Below, one piece after another: positions 1-11,033 of a stretch of DNA of 64,000 bases. Under the pieces are notes generated by a model. That model did not search any database. It saw only the letters and a program-made list of their open reading frames with translations, and was not told where the DNA came from. The stretch's first letter is position 1, and the number at the start of each line of letters is the position of its first letter. Made by a program: the position numbers and the translations under genes. This stretch comes from Diphasiastrum complanatum (lineage: Eukaryota > Streptophyta > Lycopodiopsida > Lycopodiales > Lycopodiaceae), in contig CM055104.1 of the NCBI GenBank assembly GCA_029204225.1, positions 46,880,451 to 46,944,450 on the forward strand, in the 5' to 3' direction.

Positions 1-30
1 TTGCTTTGTTCTGCTACCTATTTTTCTGCT

Positions 31-1110
31 ATGGCATCCGCAAGCAACACCAGTCAAGATTCACAGAGATTAGATGCTGTATGTTCCAAGGTGGATGCTA
101 TCGAAGCAACTCAAGCTGATTTTGGAGCAACTCAAAGGTAAAGGGGCTAGTGTTCCTGAGAGAGTCAGTGGTACAGCTATGGAAGCAGAAGGACATTGTC
201 AACGGGCCATGAAGCTGAATTGGGGTTTCAAAGAGAAAGCTACCTACTATCAAAGATTTAAAACCTCCGAAGTTCACTGGAGCAGTATCTATGAGAACTA
301 CTGATGCCGTTGAGAATTGGTTGCAAAAGGTGGGGAAAGGCATTCCAGATGTGTGGCATAGACGATGAAATTGAGATGATTGCTGAAAGGGCACATATCG
401 TTTTCAAGAGTCAGCACAAAGGTGGTGGAGGAAGGTGGAAAAGGATGACCTAGTTCCAACCACATGGGAGGCATTCGGGCAAATGTTTGCGCAAAACTGG
501 GTGCCTATGGATGAAGACAACAAAGCCATGCAACAATGGTCTTATTTGAAGCAGGGTAACTTGAGCGTGCAGGATTATGCAGACAAGTACCAGAGCTTTA
601 TTACACATTCCTCAAGAAGTTCCTATGTAGCATGCAAATATTTCATTTGTGGAGGGACTTCGAGAGAGTATTCGCCCTTTCGTGTGGAAGGAGCAATCTC
701 ATGATTTGCGGGGAGCCATCCAGATGGCTTTGTATTATGAAGATGGGAAAAGAGGCTTGGATCCTGTTGCAGTAGCTGGGTACAGGTGGTCAGCAACCTT
801 GGGGACGCAAGGGCAAATGGAACAAAAAGAGAAAGTTTGAAGGTCAAACCAATCAGTGGCAAGCTTGGGGTGACCAAAAGAAGAAGGGTGCAGGGGCCCT
901 CAAAAGGCAAAGGGTTGTATGGGCAGCCCAGTGCCCAAAAGGGTCAGCGTCCTTCAATGTTGTTGCCTCAGGACCAAGAACGTGCAAAGAGGGAGAACCT
1001 TTGTTTTGGATGTTTGGGACAACATAGGTGGAAGGAATGTCCATGGAACTTGATGCGGACCACATATAATCTTCAGGTGGACCAGATGAACCAGGGGAAA
1101 GAGAGAGATT
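31..1110 (+). pseudogene. Ty3/gypsy gag remnant
   Basis: Broken gag of an LTR retrotransposon. The likely start is the ATG at 31, but that frame stops at about 136. Readable gag continues in other frames: a capsid-type stretch at 435-620 (WEAFGQMFAQNW, then a QGNLSVQDYADKYQ-like motif) and a zinc-knuckle-like CFGCLGQHRWKEC at about 990-1035. Several frameshifts and stops separate these parts, so it cannot make a full protein. Capsid and knuckle order is normal for gag. The protease, reverse transcriptase and RNase H that should follow are absent before the integrase remnant downstream. The family call rests on this gag style plus the chromodomain-like tail of the integrase. Confidence 0.8.
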
Positions 1111-1440
1111 AAGGAGACTAAAGAGAGAGATCAATATCATCAGCTGAATAACAAATGACATAGTTTCCCTACTTATAGCCAAGAGGAAGCCCTAAAAGGA
1201 AGCTTCCGATGGCTAGGGCCCAACTAGGAGAGATAATAGTGCTCCCTCCAAGAAGGCCCCCACTCTCCAGTAATATGTCCAAATGGCCTAATAATGAATA
1301 ATAAGGCCAAAGGCCAACCATATAGTCTAAGTGCACTAATGAATAAAAAAGGGCCCAAGGCCTGCTTATGCATAAAGTAAAGTAAATGTAAATGGACGCG
1401 GCGAATGTAACGAGCCAAGTCCATAATTGCATGTATTCAG
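1111..1440. other. non-coding block replacing pol in the first gypsy element
   Basis: This stretch separates the gag remnant from integrase, where protease, RT and RNase H should be. It has no coding similarity that I can see. On the minus strand it contains GGCTATAAGTAGGG, a TATA-like motif of the sort seen in plant LTRs, so it may be a fragment of another LTR that entered during or after the deletion. Its origin is an inference. Confidence 0.35.
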
Positions 1441-2384
1441 ACTTCATGGATTACCTAGATCCATTGTGTCTGGCAGGGATTCTCGTTCTACTGGCAATTT
1501 TTGGACTACAGTATTTGAATAGTTAGAGGTGCAGTTGGGAATGAGTAGTTCTGATCATTCTGAAACAGATGGGCAGATTGAGAGAGTTAACCAAACCTTG
1601 GAAGACATGCTTAGGGCGTATGTGAGTGAAAGGCAACGCAATGGGAACGTTACCTACCATTGTTGGAGTTTGCCTGTAATGATAAAAAGAATGCATCTAC
1701 GAAGATGAGTCCTTTCGAGCATAAATTATGGTTTTAGACCAGCCAGTCCAGTTACTATAGGTATGCCTCATAAGACACCTAGTGCTATGGAATTTCTAAC
1801 TCACATGCAACAGATGTTGGAGTTAGCAAAGGAAAATGTAAAAGCGGTGATGGATCGGGCAAAGACATATGCTGATCTGGATCATATGCCAAGAGAGTTC
1901 GAGGAAGGAGATATGGTATTTCTCAGGATTCCAAAGGACTCGAAAACCCTAAAGATAGGGAGTGTGTTATAAGTTGTCACCTAGATACTGTGGACCTTGG
2001 AAAATTGTTAAAAAGATTAATAGCGTTGCTTATGAATTGGATTTGCCTGTTGGTTGTAAGGTTCATCCTGTTTTTCATGTTTCACGCTTAAACAAGGTTT
2101 TACATGACGGTGATAACTTGTTGGCTGATGGCCTTGTATTGTTTCAGGAGCATGGGGAGGTGATGCATGGACCAACGAGAGTATTGGACTGGAGGCATAG
2201 ACGTTTGCGGAATCGTTTGCTCCGTGAGTACTTGGTTGCATGGCATGGACGACCTCTCAGTGATGCTACCTGGGAGACCGCGCATGGGTTGCATGCACAG
2301 TCTCCAGACTTTGCCATCGAGGACGATGTCATACGAGGAGGGAAGGGATGTCACATGTACTTTGAATCCCCTTGCCCAATGTAA
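1441..2384 (+). pseudogene. Ty3/gypsy integrase with chromodomain-like C-terminus (broken)
   Basis: The integrase core is readable at about 1475-1640, with a DGQIERVNQTLEDMLRAYV motif that includes the conserved glutamate region. A stop lies in the TVFE-stop-LEVQLG stretch near 1525 and frameshifts follow. The C-terminal half is open from 1962 to 2384. It has the SPRYCGPWKIVKKI and HPVFHVSRL motifs of the gypsy integrase C-terminal domain, then VLDWRHRRLR and YLVAWHGRP with DATWE, which resemble a chromodomain. That suggests a chromovirus. The open frame runs a few codons into the 3' LTR. Not functional as it stands. Confidence 0.85.
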
Positions 2385-2905
2385 ATGGTAAATTGTAATT
2401 ATTAAATTGTAAATGGCTAAGTCACCGGCCTGTGGAGACAATTGTAAATTGCAATGTAAATATCTGTTCTAGTGACTAAATCCGAGATGGCCAAGGGTGT
2501 ATTGGAGTCTGCTAGATTGACCTCCTAAAAAGTAGGAAGGGCTGACCGTTCAACATGACATGTGTCATATGCTCACTGGGACCCCTTGCTTGTGTAAGTC
2601 CACCCCGATGAACACATAGTTGTTTTATTTATGCTTAGAATTATAAGGACTGTGGGCCATAGTGTAATTATATCAATAAGAGGCGTAAAGTAGTTAGCTA
2701 TAAAAGGTGATTTCCATCTTATTTTAGAATTTGAAGTTAAGGAAGGCAGATTTTAGCGAATAGGAAGAAGGGGCTAATGCCATTCCCCAACTATGAATAG
2801 GGCATGATTTGTACTCCATTCTTATGCTCAATCAAGAGGAGAAGAAAATTGCACTATTTGGGCAATTTGGACATACCAACATTTCCGTTAAGTTCTATCA
2901 TGGAG
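2349..2905 (+). mobile_element. 3' LTR of the first gypsy element (right end approximate)
   Basis: A purine tract (GAGGAGGGAAGGGA) at 2335-2348 is followed at once by TGTCACATGT, the normal polypurine-tract/LTR boundary. A TATA-like motif (GCTATAAAAGG) at about 2698 fits an LTR promoter. The right end is uncertain. I place it near 2905, where the sequence CTATCATGG resembles an LTR end. Confidence 0.6.
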
Positions 2906-3001
2906 CCATTATGCATAAAAGATAAACTATGACTCTAATAGCCTCTCTTTAATGACTCATTGTGTACATAAAACCATTCCTTCCAAAGTATTACATCTAA
3001 T

Positions 3002-3115
3002 TTGTCCAAGAGATTCAATTTCATTTTGTTAGGAAAAAAGTTTGACAAGGAAATTGAATTAAATTATTGTGCAACAGAAAATCAGGCTGCAGATGTTTTT
3101 ACCAAGGTTTTAATA
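3002..3115 (+). pseudogene. Ty1/copia RNase H C-terminal fragment
   Basis: Short piece with ELNYCATENQAADVFTK, a motif typical of the copia RNase H C-terminus. No catalytic residues remain upstream. It lies just before a copia reverse transcriptase fragment, which is the reverse of the normal order, so the locus is rearranged or contains two separate fragments. Confidence 0.75.
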
Positions 3116-3180
3116 TGGTTTTATTCCAAACTCGGCAGACTCAAATGTTTATTTCAAGTCTGTATTCGATTCCTTCATAA

Positions 3181-3375
3181 TCATCACTCTTTATGTCGAT
3201 GATACATTACTATTTAGTAACAATTTGAATCTATTGAAGGATTTGAAATTCATGCTAGCCTGGAGTACAAGATGACTGATATGGGTCCAGCCCATTACTG
3301 CCTAGGAATCCAGATTCATCGAAATCGATCTAGCAGACAAATTTATATCAGTCAACAATGTCCTCACTACCGTTT
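3181..3375 (+). pseudogene. Ty1/copia reverse transcriptase fragment (YVDD box)
   Basis: The YVDD catalytic box of copia-type RT is encoded at 3192-3203. It is followed in near-continuous frames by LFSNNLNLLKDLKF and, after a frameshift, by a KMTDMGPAHYCLGIQIH-type stretch, both usual downstream of YVDD in plant copia RTs. Only about 190 bp remain. It ends where the next element's LTR remnant begins. Confidence 0.8.
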
Positions 3376-3431
3376 GTTCTATTGAGCATTACTACTGTTT
3401 ATTCATCTTGATTATTGCTTTGATCATAACT
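3376..3431 (+). mobile_element. remnant 5' LTR end of the second gypsy element
   Basis: The end CATAAC, one base short of the CATAACA that ends the 3' LTR at 5468, sits directly before the primer binding site. Most of this LTR has been lost. The left limit is approximate. Confidence 0.45.
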
Positions 3432-3443
3432 TGGTATCAGAGC
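3432..3443 (+). promoter_or_regulatory. primer binding site (initiator tRNA-Met type)
   Basis: TGGTATCAGAGC matches the 3' end complement of plant initiator tRNA-Met, the usual minus-strand primer for many plant LTR retrotransposons. It stands immediately after the LTR end. Confidence 0.85.
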
Positions 3444-4185
3444 ACTTTCCTGATTGCTGAATTTCAGATCTGATTTTTTGATTGGGTGCCCATTTTCCTT
3501 GCTGATTTTTCTCTCTTTGCTGAGGGCTTTCGTCTCTTTGCTTCAGCAACATTAAGCACAGTTTGGAGGAGGACCAACTCCCATCAGAGCATTTTCCTTG
3601 GCGGAGCTTTAGCAGATAGTTAGCTCTAAATTTGGCGGCCGGAATTTATTTATTTATTTATTTATTTTCTGGGCAGATTATTTCCGGCGCCCAAGTTCCA
3701 AATCCTTTTCCCTCTTTTTTTTGAATCCTCCATTTGATTCAGGGAGAGGATTCCCAGCCATCTTTTCAGCATTGATTGGAGGCTGTCCAGCGCCCTACTT
3801 CATCACATTTTTCAGCCATGGTTCCGGCAGAGTTTCAGCCATATTTCAGTTTTGATTGGAGGCTGTCCATCGCCCTATTTCATCACGTTTTCCACAGATT
3901 TCCAGCCATATTTTCAGCATTGATTGGAGGCTGTCCAGCGCCCACTTTCATTCTCCTTGTGGTCACATTTTCCAGCCAGCTCTTCGCACACGCTTGGAGC
4001 TCTATCGAGAGGTATCTTTGCTGGTTTTTCCTTGCTTTCCACACCTTTTCTTGACATTTGTCATTTCCTTTCTTGCTCTTAGTGTCGTTTGTGTACCTAA
4101 AGCGTATTTGGGGTGACGACAAAAGTCTGCTCCCTCCGATATTAAGCTTTTCTTACTCTCTCTTCACTTCCTGCATTCCTTGACC
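3444..4185 (+). repeat. retrotransposon leader with triplicated motif
   Basis: Untranslated leader between the PBS and the gag start. A motif of the form TTGATTGGAGGCTGTCCA occurs three times, at about 3771, 3851 and 3919 (spacing about 79 and 69 bp), each followed by a CGCCC and a TTTCAGCCAT-like stretch. A short TTTA run lies at 3645-3666. Confidence 0.7.
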
Positions 4186-4803
4186 ATGGATACTTCCCCT
4201 ACATCTTCTGAGCCTCGCATACCGTCTTCCACTTACCTTGACGAAGTATGGCATGAATTCCGAGATCATCTTAGGGAAGCCATGAGTGATGTACGCACTG
4301 ATTTACGCCAGGAGTTACGAGAGACGTTCACTGCTCTTTCTGCCCAGATTGCTACACTATCATTACAGTCCAGTGTTTCTCCACTATCTCCACCTGTTCC
4401 CCCACAGCGTACATTTCCACCACCCGAGACTCCTTCATCTTCTGGTCCTTTGCCACGAGACCTTAAGGATAAGGTTCAGCTTACTGTGTATTCTGGGTCA
4501 TCCGATGGGAATGAACTCGAGAATTGGTATTCTAAGCTTGAGACCTACTTCCTTATGTTTCCTAAGACTGACATTCAGCGGATACATTTGGCTGCTTTAC
4601 ATTTGGAGGGCCGTGCTGCTACTTGGTGGCGCATGTTTCGCCAGACGGCTTCACACCCTGGCCTTGCTAGTTGGACAGAGTTTATGACAGCACTCCGCCT
4701 AGCGATGTCCATGTTGCTAATGTACATGCTATTGTTGATGTTCCTTATGTTGTTGCCGATTCTGTTGCCAATGCTCCTAATGCCCTGCTTTAGATCTCTC
4801 TGA
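4186..4803 (+). pseudogene. Ty3/gypsy gag (truncated)
   Basis: The start is the ATG at 4186. The frame is open to 4803. An N-terminal helical region is followed by a proline-rich linker (about residues 65-95) and a gag core with LTVYSGSSDGNELENWYSKLE, LAALHLEGRAATWW and SWTEFMTALR, typical of gypsy retrotransposon gag. From about 4700 the sequence becomes a Met/Leu-rich low-complexity run that reads better in another frame (VADSVANAPNA-like), so the gag is joined out of frame to a different, deleted part of the element. No zinc knuckle, protease or RT follows. Confidence 0.8.
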
Positions 4804-5050
4804 TCTTCATATTGCTGACACATGATGCTTTGCCTACACTTGGCACTAATTACCTACTAAAATTTCTTATTATTGCTAGCATGAGATTAAATTCTCTATG
4901 CAAAAATATAAAGCACAAGCTTCATGGTACTACAAGCGGCTTATTCCAAAACTGTAGGGGATTCGGCTTTTGGATTGACACTGCTAACATAAAGGTATTA
5001 AGGAAATGACAAACAATGGTACACATTGCAAACGATATTTTAGTAGGGGG

Positions 5051-5468
5051 TGTTATGGACATAGACCACAGTCCATATTTCTCGGTTCTGACTATATGAG
5101 TACCTGCGTTTTACTAGGGTCTCACAATTGTTATTTGGCTTAACTTTGCTATTTTTACATCTCCTTATCTAAATCAGACTATTTCGCTAGATAAGGGTAG
5201 ATGCCCTAATTTGGAACCCTCTAGATTCTTTCCATTTGAGTATAAATGGGGGCAGGTATATACCATTTCTCACATTATGGGTTTGGTCTCTTGAGCTTCT
5301 TGTAGGGAAGTTTCTTTGTTTTTTGGAGGTCTTAGCTGAAGATTTGCCTCTGGCCTATCAGTAGCCATCATTATTCATCAAATTTTCTTAGTCGGAGATT
5401 GCTTTGTGAGTGCTACTTCCTATTTTTTGCTTTCATTGATACCAATATTTGTGATTAGGTTCATAACA
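5051..5468 (+). mobile_element. 3' LTR of the second gypsy element (418 bp)
   Basis: Begins TGTTATG and ends CATAACA, a perfect 7-bp terminal inverted repeat with TG...CA ends. The preceding bases TAGTAGGGGG form a short purine tract. A TATA motif (GAGTATAAATGGG) lies at about 5238. The 5' partner is reduced to a stub at 3376-3431. Confidence 0.8.
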
Positions 5469-7227
5469 GTTTTCCTTTTCGTGTTTGATAGAGCTTTCAG
5501 GTATATGGCTCATTTTTTGAATTTGACTTCTAAGCTCTTGCACTTTCCTATTATGCACTTTACTGAGTATTTGAATTTCTAGGCAGAACACACATTACCA
5601 AAAAGTAGCATTCTGATGGATAAGAAACTACTTAATATGGATACGTCCTAAGGCAGAACTTCCCTCTACTCTGTAGTATCATGTTTTGAGCTACTCATAT
5701 GTCATTTGTGATATAAGTGAATAATTCTGGTAAAAAAGTTTGAACTCTGTTATGTAAAGGGCTGTTGTATTTAGTTTCTATCTCGGGACCTGATATTTAA
5801 ATCACCTGTTGAGCCATGATGCCTGGATTGAATGCTTACAGGTGGTCATTTGTGTATATTGTGTATGAAAGGTTTTAAGTTTTTATTTGTGCTTATTGCA
5901 GAGACCACTCTCATTTTTCTTAGTTGTTGTAGGTCCAGGTTTTTCAGTAGTTTATTTTGATTACTCTTTAAGGAGCTTTTTGGCAACAGTTAGCAAGTGG
6001 TATTCCTTCACAGTCCATGCCAAATAATCTTTCTTCTGAATAAGGTGGTAGAGAGATGTATGGAGCTGTAAAACACTTGCACCAGGTTTATTGAGTGGAT
6101 CTTACTGAAGTGCATAGACACTGCTAGTTTTAGAGTCTTTGGACAATCATTCATGTGATAAGTGCAGTTGCTAGCTTTGTCCATTGCTGTTTATGGTTTT
6201 AGAACTAGTTACCTGTTGGACATGCCTGAGGAATACTTATAGCACAGCTATGCTGAAATGGTGGCGGGCTCAGCACTAATGTTCAGGTCTGTTCTTGTAT
6301 TGTCCAGTTGAAGGTGCCATGAATTTGACCAAGAGGGGCTTTCGACAAAGAGCGCAGTTTTTATCTGGCTAAAATTTTGCACTTTTAAGAGTCCCTTTGA
6401 TGAAAACAAGCTGCAAGGGCAGCTATAATACAGCTTTTGGATGGGTCCATGTTATCATTTGTTATATGGTGAAATTGTGAAGCTACAAGTGAATTTCTAG
6501 ATATGTTTTGTAGATGACTAAGTGGATGGATTATGATTTTCATTCTGGATTGAGAAATTTTCAGCCCAATTGGTGCTGAGTTCATGGTAATTCTATAAGC
6601 TTGATGCTTATGTGCTGGACTCCAAAATTTCTGCAGATGGTGTATCTTGCGGATCTTGCCATAAAAGATTTATGTTAGAGATGAGGCTGGAATGACTTAT
6701 TTATGTGTGTTAACCCATTATCAAGTTTAAAGTCAAAGATTCAAACTCAAATTTGTTAAACATGCAATATTGAAAATTGATGTTTTGGAATACCAGCAAA
6801 AAATTACCAAGGTTATTTTCTTAGCAAAGTTGAACATGACATGAGGAAAAAGCCCGTGGCAAGATTTACAAAATCTTCCCAATTTTTCACTATTAAAGAG
6901 TCCTTCCTGGGCTGTTCAATTCTTCTGTTCTTCAATCAGCTACTAATAACTCTTTTTGGTTAATTTGAAGTTAAACAAGGGAGGAAAGTTTCAGAATACT
7001 TGACTGTAGAAAGAGATGATTTTCTGCTTGAAATCTCTAATACAGCTGTTAATGAACTTGTGAACATTGTAGGTGGTCAGTCAGCTTTGATGTGACTTGT
7101 TATCTTGCACTGGCTTTTTTGGGCCCATTTTGGTGGTAGTTGAGTTCAGCTAAGTTCTGTTTGAACTTTGAAAGATCATTCTTTTTTTATTTTGCTACTC
7201 TATCATCTTGATGTTGACAACTAGTAC
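5469..7227. other. unrecognised non-coding sequence
   Basis: About 1.8 kb of AT-rich single-copy-looking DNA between the gypsy LTR and the MITE. I see no coding pattern on either strand, no LTR ends and no RNA gene. Confidence 0.5.
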
Positions 7228-7235
7228 AATTACCA

Positions 7236-7660
7236 CATAGAATCAATGAACCGTTAACGGTTCAGTACGGTTCTCAGAACTGTACCTTGAACCGTACGGT
7301 TCACAATTTTTTTTAAGCAGAATCGTGTGAACCGTGGCAGAATTAATTAATTAATTAATTAATTTTTTTTTGGTCTCCCCCCCAAAAACAGCCCAAAAAA
7401 ATCCTTGAAAAATGCCAAATTTTTTTTCAGAAAAAACAGATTTGTCTCCCTACAATTCTGCTTTTTCTGAAAAAAATTTGGCATTCTTTTACTAAATTAA
7501 TTAATGGCCAAAAAGGCCAAAAAAGTTGAAAAGTTACCCAAATTGAGCTATCAGGGGGTTTTGGGGGGGAAATTTAGTAGATTAATTAATTGATTAATTA
7601 GGTGAACCGTACCACGGTCGGTTCCCAGAACCCACGGTTGGGGGAACCGTGGGTTTTATG
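7236..7660. mobile_element. hAT-like MITE with 8-bp target duplication
   Basis: A 425-bp non-coding element flanked by AATTACCA at 7228-7235 and 7661-7668. The outer ends are CATAGAATC and, reading inward on the other strand, CATAAAACC. Subterminal GAACCGT/ACGGTTC motifs occur many times at both ends. The centre contains a foldback: arms starting AATGCCAAATTTTT at 7411 and ending AAATTTGGCATT at 7485 are complementary over about 24 bases, with one T-run length difference. An 8-bp duplication is usual for hAT elements. No transposase is present. Confidence 0.75.
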
Positions 7661-7668
7661 AATTACCA

Positions 7669-9300
7669 CTATGTTAGTTGTAATTATGTAGCATTATCAA
7701 ATATATCGTTTTGTGATGGAAAATTTTATCTGCAGTATAAATAATTTGGTGAACATCACTTTATTTAAAAGAAGTCAATCCACATCCTGGTCCCAGCAAG
7801 AAAGAGTAGTACAAGTTTCAAAGATGTAATACAGAGAGATTGCAAAGTAGCATTAGAATTTTAAACTGTTGCGGTAATGGAGTAGAGAAAGTCTGAATGA
7901 GAGAATCGAAGGTGACTTTTGCATCACATGCATTTTGCTGAAAATAGTCACTGGCACTAACAGAACGTAATCTGTCCTCAAAGTCTCCAAGTGAAAGCTG
8001 GGCATATTCCCTGCAGGATTTGGCATATTCATGCATCTGGCATCAGGACCTACAGGTATGGCTTTTGATATATTAAGATTCTAACATTTGCATTTGGTAA
8101 TACTTGAAGGCTCATGGTGTTCAACTTAACATTTGGCTTTTGTGTAAAAGAGATGATTGATTTCAATCGGTTCCAATCCCAAAATGAAATGGTGCAAATG
8201 GCAAGGTCCATCAAATAGCTAATACACACAACTATGGCAGTCATTGTTACTCCTAATCTTGATCGTTCACAATCATTTGTGGAGATCCATACAAAAGAAA
8301 GAGATTTTGCAAAAAGCCAAATGCCAACTCGACTACTTGTATGGTTATACTTGTGGGTGTGAAATGTGCTATCTTAGTGAGTTGATCAATCATTGCCAGC
8401 AGGAAGGCATCATGTCCTCTAGTGGTCTCAACAACCTAGTTGGTACCTCTGTGAGTGTTTGTAGCTTGGATGTTAAGACATGATATGTAACAATAATATA
8501 TTATTCAATTCTTGCTTCACACTAGGTCAAAAGTAAGATTTTGAAATCGGTAATAGTCTTACTTGAAAACCTAAATGGTAGATAACTTGTGAAATGAATA
8601 CAAACCTAGCCTTAGTAATCGGCCATATTACAAAAATACATGGACATAGGATACAAGCTAAACAACTAATGACATAATGGACTTGTGCAAGTACAAAGAC
8701 CAAAAAAAATGCCCTACACGTATGCACGTTATGACATTCATACAAGATGCCCTTCTAGAGGCTCACATCCAAAAGCACAGACACTTCCACAAAAGAATAA
8801 TGCATCTCATGCAAAAAGTATTTGAGATACTATTAGGCTTAATCTTGGCCTCATTTCCTTTGAAGGCATCATGAGGAAATCCCATTCTCCACCACATAAT
8901 GAGTCACGGAAGAACCCTATAAATTTGAAGCGTTCCTTATTTAACATCAAGTCTAAAGTGTTGTTTTAAATTCATCCATCATACACGATCTTCTAATCTG
9001 GTCAAGAACATCACTTCTTCCACAGTGAATGGCTTTGCATTGCATATTTAGAATAAGGAATCTTTCTACTTATTGATGCTTTCAATTTTATACCTGATTA
9101 AAATTTGGATTTTTTGGATTAGCTTCGTCAGATGAGCTTTTTGAACCTTCCAAGTTTTAATTTGATAATTATTTCAAAATCAAGTGACTTGTGAAAATAG
9201 TTTATTGAGAACCATGCAAGTGGTAATGCCATGTCTTCAGAGCATACACATTGACGTACAACTCCCTTTCGTGCATTAGCCAATCCATTCAAAATTTTAT
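7669..9300. other. unrecognised region with one possible gene fragment
   Basis: No confident features. A minus-strand frame at 7818-8036 encodes 72 residues (starting MHEYAKSCREYAQLSLGD) of ordinary amino-acid composition, and the upstream minus-strand CTGTAG|GT could act as a splice acceptor. It could be an exon fragment of a host gene, but I do not recognise it and find no donor. The rest looks non-coding. Confidence 0.3.
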
Positions 9301-9339
9301 CTAGTTTTTATTGGTCAAAAAGGCCATAAGTCGACTATA

Positions 9340-9720
9340 TTGGCATTGCACATGATATTGGTGGATATTTCGATATTATTGACTACAATTATGTATTAAA
9401 TTATATTCCTCCAAATAACATGATTTAAAACACACAATAGTAAGAAAGGTGAGCAAAAGATATACAAAAACCAAAGTAAGTAAAAGCTTTGAAAGAGAAG
9501 AAAATCTAGTGCATAACAACAATGCTCAAAACACTCTATTGCAAACCAAATGTTAACACTCTAAATTAGCACTCTAAATATCCACAAATATATTATTAGT
9601 TTTAATATAAGTCAATAATATATTAAATCCACAAATATCCAATCTTACTATCATGTGTTTTAAATCATGTTATTTCGATATTGTTGACTACAATGTGATC
9701 GATATTGAAATCACATCATT
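9340..9720. repeat. AT-rich region with paired direct and inverted repeats
   Basis: The motif TTTCGATATT(A/G)TTGACTACAAT occurs directly repeated at about 9367 and 9671. ACATGATTTAAAACACA at about 9418 is complementary to TGTGTTTTAAATCATGT at about 9655. The arrangement resembles a degraded non-coding element, but no clear ends were found. Confidence 0.4.
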
Positions 9721-10919
9721 AATATTGTTCTGTTATGAACTGATTTTGAGAACCACCAGGAATACATGTCACTTGCTATATTGCCAAATAATCTTAATAG
9801 AGTTTTTCTTTTTATCTCCCAATAAAATGAGACATTCCTAAACCTATCTCCCTAATGCCCCTTTGAGTTCAAATTTGGTCATTCCTTTCTCCTCAAAATA
9901 TAACCACCTTGGCAGTGCTCGCTCTCTTGAAGCAATACTAGTTGGTGACATGGATGCCCTAGTACCCATCTTTGTTGGCATATTTGCAAGCTCAATTTCT
10001 CGTGGCACTTTTCCTGAAACTCGTCGAGTTGTTGATGGGCATTTCATCATTACATCATTACATCACCAATCTCCATGGATGGTGTGCCGTCGTCTGTCTG
10101 TTGATTATTTTTCCCACTTCTGCCATCAGTTGCTTAATTGGGGACCTCCCAACATAACTTTAAGGATCTAACGGCCCCCTTCTAACTTCAATGTAGTATA
10201 TTAAATATTATAAAATAGTCTTGCTACACATTGCAGAAAAGAGATTGATTAAATTAACTGGTAACATGAAAAACTTTACCAAATTCATATCTCTAAATTC
10301 AGACTTTTGAAGATTATTTAGCAGGTACAATTGTTTTTTACATGGCTTCCATGCAGAATTGATCTTTACATAAGCCTTAGAGGCAAATTGACACTGGATG
10401 TAGGATTGATAGTAGTTGATTTGCTGCATCCATGAAAGCTCAAAATAAATATATATCCATCAGCTTGCCTAGCATATCCTTTATGATTGATCTGTTCAAA
10501 TATTTTGAAGTAAATAAAGTTGCATATTTCATAGATAACTCTTAGTTTTGTCTTGTATTACTTCTCGCATTTTTCAAAATTGTATGTACAATGTGGCTTT
10601 CGCCGAAAAAAGCCAAGCGATTCCCCATGGACCTGATACAATTTGAATGGTCTCACTGGAAATGCTGCTCAGTTGTCAAAACACTAAACATGTTTATCTT
10701 ATCTCTAGTTGAAAACCTCTCAAGATTCAGGTTTCAGTGGCCTCTTGACTATAATAGCCAATGAATAAGGATTGCTTGTTCAGTTACAGATGGAAATGTT
10801 CACTGTAAAATTTACCAACATATTTCAGTGCAGCAGCTAGTTATTCTGATTCCTTAGTTCCTTAGCAGCATACTCCAAATCAAATTCTCTGCCCACTAGA
10901 ATCTGAAATGCCTTCTGAG
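9721..10919. other. downstream flank of the kinase gene
   Basis: Holds short open frames on both strands at 9844-10171 that I do not recognise and would not call genes. The kinase mRNA 3' UTR should lie just below 10920. I saw no unambiguous minus-strand AATAAA close to the stop, so the poly(A) site is not placed. Confidence 0.4.
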
Positions 10920-11033
10920 CTAAGCTTGTACTTTCCGGACCTGGATATGATGAGACGAATTTGAACGCCAGATTGGCTGCTTTCCACTCTGAACAATGAT
11001 TACATCTTGCCCTGCTTTAAGCTTTCCCTGTTT
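10920..11033 (-). CDS. PKp2-like: pyruvate kinase exon 12 (C-terminus)
   Basis: Residues 563-599 and the TAG stop. I use the acceptor GTATCAG|AAACAG; TTCTGAG|TATCAG, six bases upstream, is also in phase and would add two residues. Encodes [14 protein letters not shown] and ends [10 protein letters not shown], the typical plastidial pyruvate kinase C-terminus. Confidence 0.9.
   Translation of the reverse strand, partial: KQGKLKAGQDVIIVQSGKQPIWRSNSSHHIQVRKVQA

Noticed and set aside
9844-10171. overlapping open frames on both strands
   Set aside because: Neither translation matches a family that I know and no splice signals support an exon.
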